Shown here in pieces: positions 61,406 through 64,000 of a DNA stretch of 64,000 nucleotides (its first letter is position 1; every line of letters begins with the position of its first letter). The stretch covers positions 62,001 through 126,000 of the forward strand of contig PHCC01000015.1 of NCBI GenBank assembly GCA_002842215.1, written 5' to 3'. The position numbers were made by a program, and so were the translations under genes. Under the pieces are notes generated by a model that saw nothing but the letters and a program-made list of their open reading frames with translations, was not told the DNA's origin and did not search any database. Source of the DNA: Betaproteobacteria bacterium HGW-Betaproteobacteria-9 (GTDB taxonomy: Bacteria > Pseudomonadota > Gammaproteobacteria > Burkholderiales > Burkholderiaceae_C).

Positions 61406-61771
61406 ATGTCTGTCAACTTCGGTTCCAAGCGCGTCGTCACCGGCGCCCACTACGGCCTGCGCGACTGGCTCGCCCAGCGCGTCACCGGCGCCCTTGTCGC
61501 CCTCTTCACCTTCATCGTGCTCGCGCAGGTGATTTTTTCCAGCGGCCCCATGGGCTACGACACCTGGGCCGGCATCTTCGCGGCCCAGTGGATGAAGGCG
61601 CTGACCTTCGTCGTGTTCGTGGCCCTGGCCTGGCACGTCTGGTTCGGCATGCGCGACATCTGGATGGACTACGTCAAGCCCGCTGGCATCCGCCTTGTGC
61701 TGCACATCTTCACCATCGTCTGGCTCGTGGCCTGCCTGGGCTGGGCTGTTCAAGTTCTCTGGAGGCTCTGA
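61406..61771 (+). CDS. sdhD: Succinate dehydrogenase membrane anchor subunit
   Basis: 121 residues, three membrane helices. GAHYGLRDWLAQRVTGALVALF, AWHVWFGMRDIWMDYVKPAGIRLVLH (haem and quinone-side residues) match betaproteobacterial SdhD. ATG at 61406 with agaggaac ribosome-binding site. Four bases separate its stop from the sdhA start. Confidence 0.94.
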   Translation: MSVNFGSKRVVTGAHYGLRDWLAQRVTGALVALFTFIVLAQVIFSSGPMGYDTWAGIFAAQWMKALTFVVFVALAWHVWFGMRDIWMDYVKPAGIRLVLHIFTIVWLVACLGWAVQVLWRL

Positions 61772-61775
61772 AGCC

Positions 61776-63461
61776 ATGACCGTTACTGCAAATCTCCCCA
61801 AGCGCCAATTTGATGTCGTGATCGTTGGCGCCGGTGGCTCCGGCATGCGCGCCTCGCTGCAACTCGCCCGCGCCGGCCTCAAAGTGGCCGTGCTCTCCAA
61901 GGTGTTCCCGACCCGCTCGCACACCGTAGCCGCACAAGGCGGCGTGTCCGCCTCGCTCGGCAACATGAGTGAAGACAACTGGCACTACCACTTCTACGAC
62001 ACCATCAAGGGTTCGGACTGGCTGGGCGACCAGGACGCCATCGAATTCATGTGTCGCGAAGCTCCCAAGGTGGTCTACGAGCTCGAACACTTCGGCATGC
62101 CGTTCGACCGCAACCCCGACGGCACCATCTACCAGCGCCCCTTCGGCGGCCACACCGCCAACTACGGTGAAAAGCCGGTGCAGCGCGCCTGCGCTGCGGC
62201 CGACCGCACCGGCCACGCCATGCTGCACACCCTGTACCAGCAGAACGTGCAGGCCCGCACCACCTTCTTCGTGGAGTGGATGGCACTGGACCTGATCCGC
62301 GACGCCGACGGCGACGTGGTGGGTGTGACCGCACTGGAAATGGAAACCGGCGAGACCTATATCCTCGAGGCCAAGCAGACCCTGCTGGCCACGGGTGGCG
62401 CAGGCCGCATCTTTGCCGCTTCCACCAACGCCTTCATCAACACCGGCGACGGCTTGGGCATGGCGGCGCGTGCTGGTGTGCCGCTGCAGGACATGGAGTT
62501 CTGGCAGTTCCACCCCACCGGCGTGGCCGGCGCGGGCGTGCTGCTGACCGAAGGCTGCCGCGGCGAAGGCGCGATCCTGTTGAACAGCAACGGCGAGCGC
62601 TTCATGGAGCGCTACGCCCCCACCCTGAAAGACCTGGCTCCGCGCGACTTCGTGTCGCGCTGCATGGACCAGGAAATCAAGGAAGGCCGCGGCTGTGGTC
62701 CCAACAAGGACTACGTGCTGATGAAGCTCGACCACCTCGGTGCCGAAACCATCCGCAAGCGCCTGCCTTCGGTGGAAGAGATCGGTCACAACTTCGCCAA
62801 CGTCGACATCACGCGCGAACCGATCCCCGTGGTGCCCACCATCCACTACCAGATGGGCGGCATCCCGACCAACATCAACGGTCAGGTCGTCACGCCCGAC
62901 GGCAACGGCGCACAGAAGATCGTCAACGGCCTGTATGCCGTGGGTGAATGCGCCTGCGTCAGCGTACACGGCGCCAACCGCCTGGGCACCAACTCCCTGC
63001 TCGACCTGCTGGTGTTTGGCCGCGCCGCCGGCAACCACATCGTCGAGAACAACAACAAGCTTCAGGTGCACAAGCCCCTGCCCGCCGACGCAGCTGACAA
63101 GACGCTGGCCCGCCTGGCGCGCCTCGACGCCTCGACCGACGGCGAATACGCCCAGGACGTGGCCAACGACATGCGCGCCATCATGCAAGCGCGCATCGAA
63201 GCGCTGGAAGTCGACAACCTGATGGAAGTGGCGCAAGCCACCATGACCTCGGCCGCCGCCCGCAAGGAATGCCGTGGTGCGCACACCGTGAACGACTACG
63301 AGCGACCAGCCGACGACGCCCAGTTCCCGCTGGGACGCAACGACGTGGAGTGGATGAAGCACACGCTGTGGGACAGTGCCACCAACAGCCTGTCGTACAA
63401 GCCCGTCAACTTGAAGCCGCTGACCGTGGAGTCGGTGCCACCGAAGGTTCGCACCTTCTAA
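61776..63461 (+). CDS. sdhA: Succinate dehydrogenase flavoprotein subunit
   Basis: 561 residues, oxidises succinate to fumarate with covalently bound FAD. FAD motif VVIVGAGGSGMRASLQLARAG at residues 14-34; His49 in TRSHTVAAQGGVSA is the flavinylation site; active-site HPTGVAGAGVLLTEGCRGEGAILLN and the NRLGTNSLLDLLVFGRAAG segment are present. ATG at 61776 with ggaggctctg upstream. Slightly shorter than the E. coli protein (588) but all domains are intact. Confidence 0.98.
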   Translation: MTVTANLPKRQFDVVIVGAGGSGMRASLQLARAGLKVAVLSKVFPTRSHTVAAQGGVSASLGNMSEDNWHYHFYDTIKGSDWLGDQDAIEFMCREAPKVVYELEHFGMPFDRNPDGTIYQRPFGGHTANYGEKPVQRACAAADRTGHAMLHTLYQQNVQARTTFFVEWMALDLIRDADGDVVGVTALEMETGETYILEAKQTLLATGGAGRIFAASTNAFINTGDGLGMAARAGVPLQDMEFWQFHPTGVAGAGVLLTEGCRGEGAILLNSNGERFMERYAPTLKDLAPRDFVSRCMDQEIKEGRGCGPNKDYVLMKLDHLGAETIRKRLPSVEEIGHNFANVDITREPIPVVPTIHYQMGGIPTNINGQVVTPDGNGAQKIVNGLYAVGECACVSVHGANRLGTNSLLDLLVFGRAAGNHIVENNNKLQVHKPLPADAADKTLARLARLDASTDGEYAQDVANDMRAIMQARIEALEVDNLMEVAQATMTSAAARKECRGAHTVNDYERPADDAQFPLGRNDVEWMKHTLWDSATNSLSYKPVNLKPLTVESVPPKVRTF

Positions 63462-63501
63462 GCACCCACCCAGAACCGAACCAGCCCGGAGAAAAAACAC
63501 C

Positions 63502-64000
63502 ATGGCCCTTCGCACATTCAAGATCTACCGCTACGACCCGGAAAAAGACGTCAAGCCCTACATGCAGACCATCGAGGTCGAGCTGGACGGCCACGAGCGC
63601 ATGCTGCTGGACGCGCTGATGAAGCTCAAGAAGGTCGATCCTTCGATTTCGTTCCGCCGCTCCTGCCGCGAAGGCGTCTGCGGTTCGGACGCGATGAACA
63701 TCAACGGCAAGAACGGTCTGGCCTGCCTGACCAACATGAACACGCTGCCTGGCGTGATCACCTTGAAGCCGCTGCCCGGTCTGCCGGTGGTGCGCGACCT
63801 GATCGTGGACATGACGCTGTTTTTCAAGCAGTACAACAGCATCAAACCCTACCTGATCAACGAAACCCCGCCGCCCCAGACCGAGCGCCTGCAAAGCCCC
63901 GAAGAGCGCGAAGAGCTCAACGGCCTGTACGAGTGCATCCTGTGCGCGAGCTGCTCGACCAGCTGCCCGAGCTTCTGGTGGAACCCGGACAAGTTCGTCG
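63502..64000 (+). CDS. sdhB: Succinate dehydrogenase iron-sulfur subunit (3' end beyond window)
   Basis: First 166 residues visible. 2Fe-2S ligands Cys55, Cys60, Asp63 and Cys75 in SCREGVCGSDAMNINGKNGLAC, and the first 4Fe-4S/3Fe-4S cysteines Cys145, Cys148, Cys151, Cys155 in CILCASCSTSCPSFWWN. ATG at 63502 with a cggagaaa ribosome-binding site. The remaining about 70 residues lie beyond position 64000. Confidence 0.97.
   Translation, partial: MALRTFKIYRYDPEKDVKPYMQTIEVELDGHERMLLDALMKLKKVDPSISFRRSCREGVCGSDAMNINGKNGLACLTNMNTLPGVITLKPLPGLPVVRDLIVDMTLFFKQYNSIKPYLINETPPPQTERLQSPEEREELNGLYECILCASCSTSCPSFWWNPDKFV

Overview
The window looks like chromosome from a Betaproteobacterium of the Burkholderiales, most likely Comamonadaceae (Hydrogenophaga-like). 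This is inferred from the high GC content, long unused frames opposite real genes, the gene order mdh / CitE-like / acnB facing gntR / sdhCDAB, a DUF3579-argD-argF block, and a kynB-kynU-kynA operon. There are no tRNA or rRNA genes, transposases, phage genes or CRISPR arrays. Most of it is core metabolism with a few accessory pockets, and no gene-free stretch exceeds 300 bases.

Layout. 1-8300: a small basic protein, a DUF427 protein, a very large hybrid sensor kinase, a NarL-type response regulator with its PAS-rich kinase, and an unknown protein. 8300-12500: a divergent MarR/thioesterase pair with an obvious palindromic operator, then gloA, an OmpA-like protein, a ChaC-like protein, pdxH and folK. 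12500-17900: the overlapping run pcnB / HAD phosphatase / hda / PerM-type permease, divergent from purM. 18100-23240: an isochorismatase-type hydrolase coupled to a GlxA-type regulator, a small NAD(P)-binding protein, a SirB1-type protein, murJ and rpsT. 23380-29400: DUF3579, argD-argF, a YkgJ-type protein, a LysE/LysR divergent pair and an RNA-methyltransferase-like protein.

29100-36050: ferrous iron uptake (feoA-feoB plus a Cys-rich partner, with a Fur-like box), then the tryptophan-to-kynurenine operon kynB-kynU-kynA, whose two internal gaps and 3' side each carry a copy of one interspersed repeat, then a YcaQ/AlkX-like glycosylase. 36100-46000: a Bug-type binding protein with a flavin monooxygenase, a MoxR-DUF58-VWA module, a trypsin-like membrane protease and acnA. 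46000-54900: envelope-type small proteins (a YXWGXW-like protein, DUF3309, a collagen-like lipoprotein), trhP, an HTH regulator with a large palindrome, and DUF1566, DUF364, DUF3592 and DUF4124/DUF3617 proteins. 55000-64000: a TCA-cycle cluster with acnB, a CitE-like lyase and mdh facing a GntR regulator and sdhCDAB; sdhB runs off the end.

The less ordinary signals are non-coding. One repeat family ends in a Shine-Dalgarno sequence plus a GTGA start and seems to act as a ready-made start site for three unrelated genes. A second family of roughly 90-base intergenic repeats fills gaps in the kyn operon and elsewhere. Several palindromes sit between divergent regulators and their likely targets. 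The same 12-base palindrome occurs both at argD/DUF3579 and at mdh/gntR.
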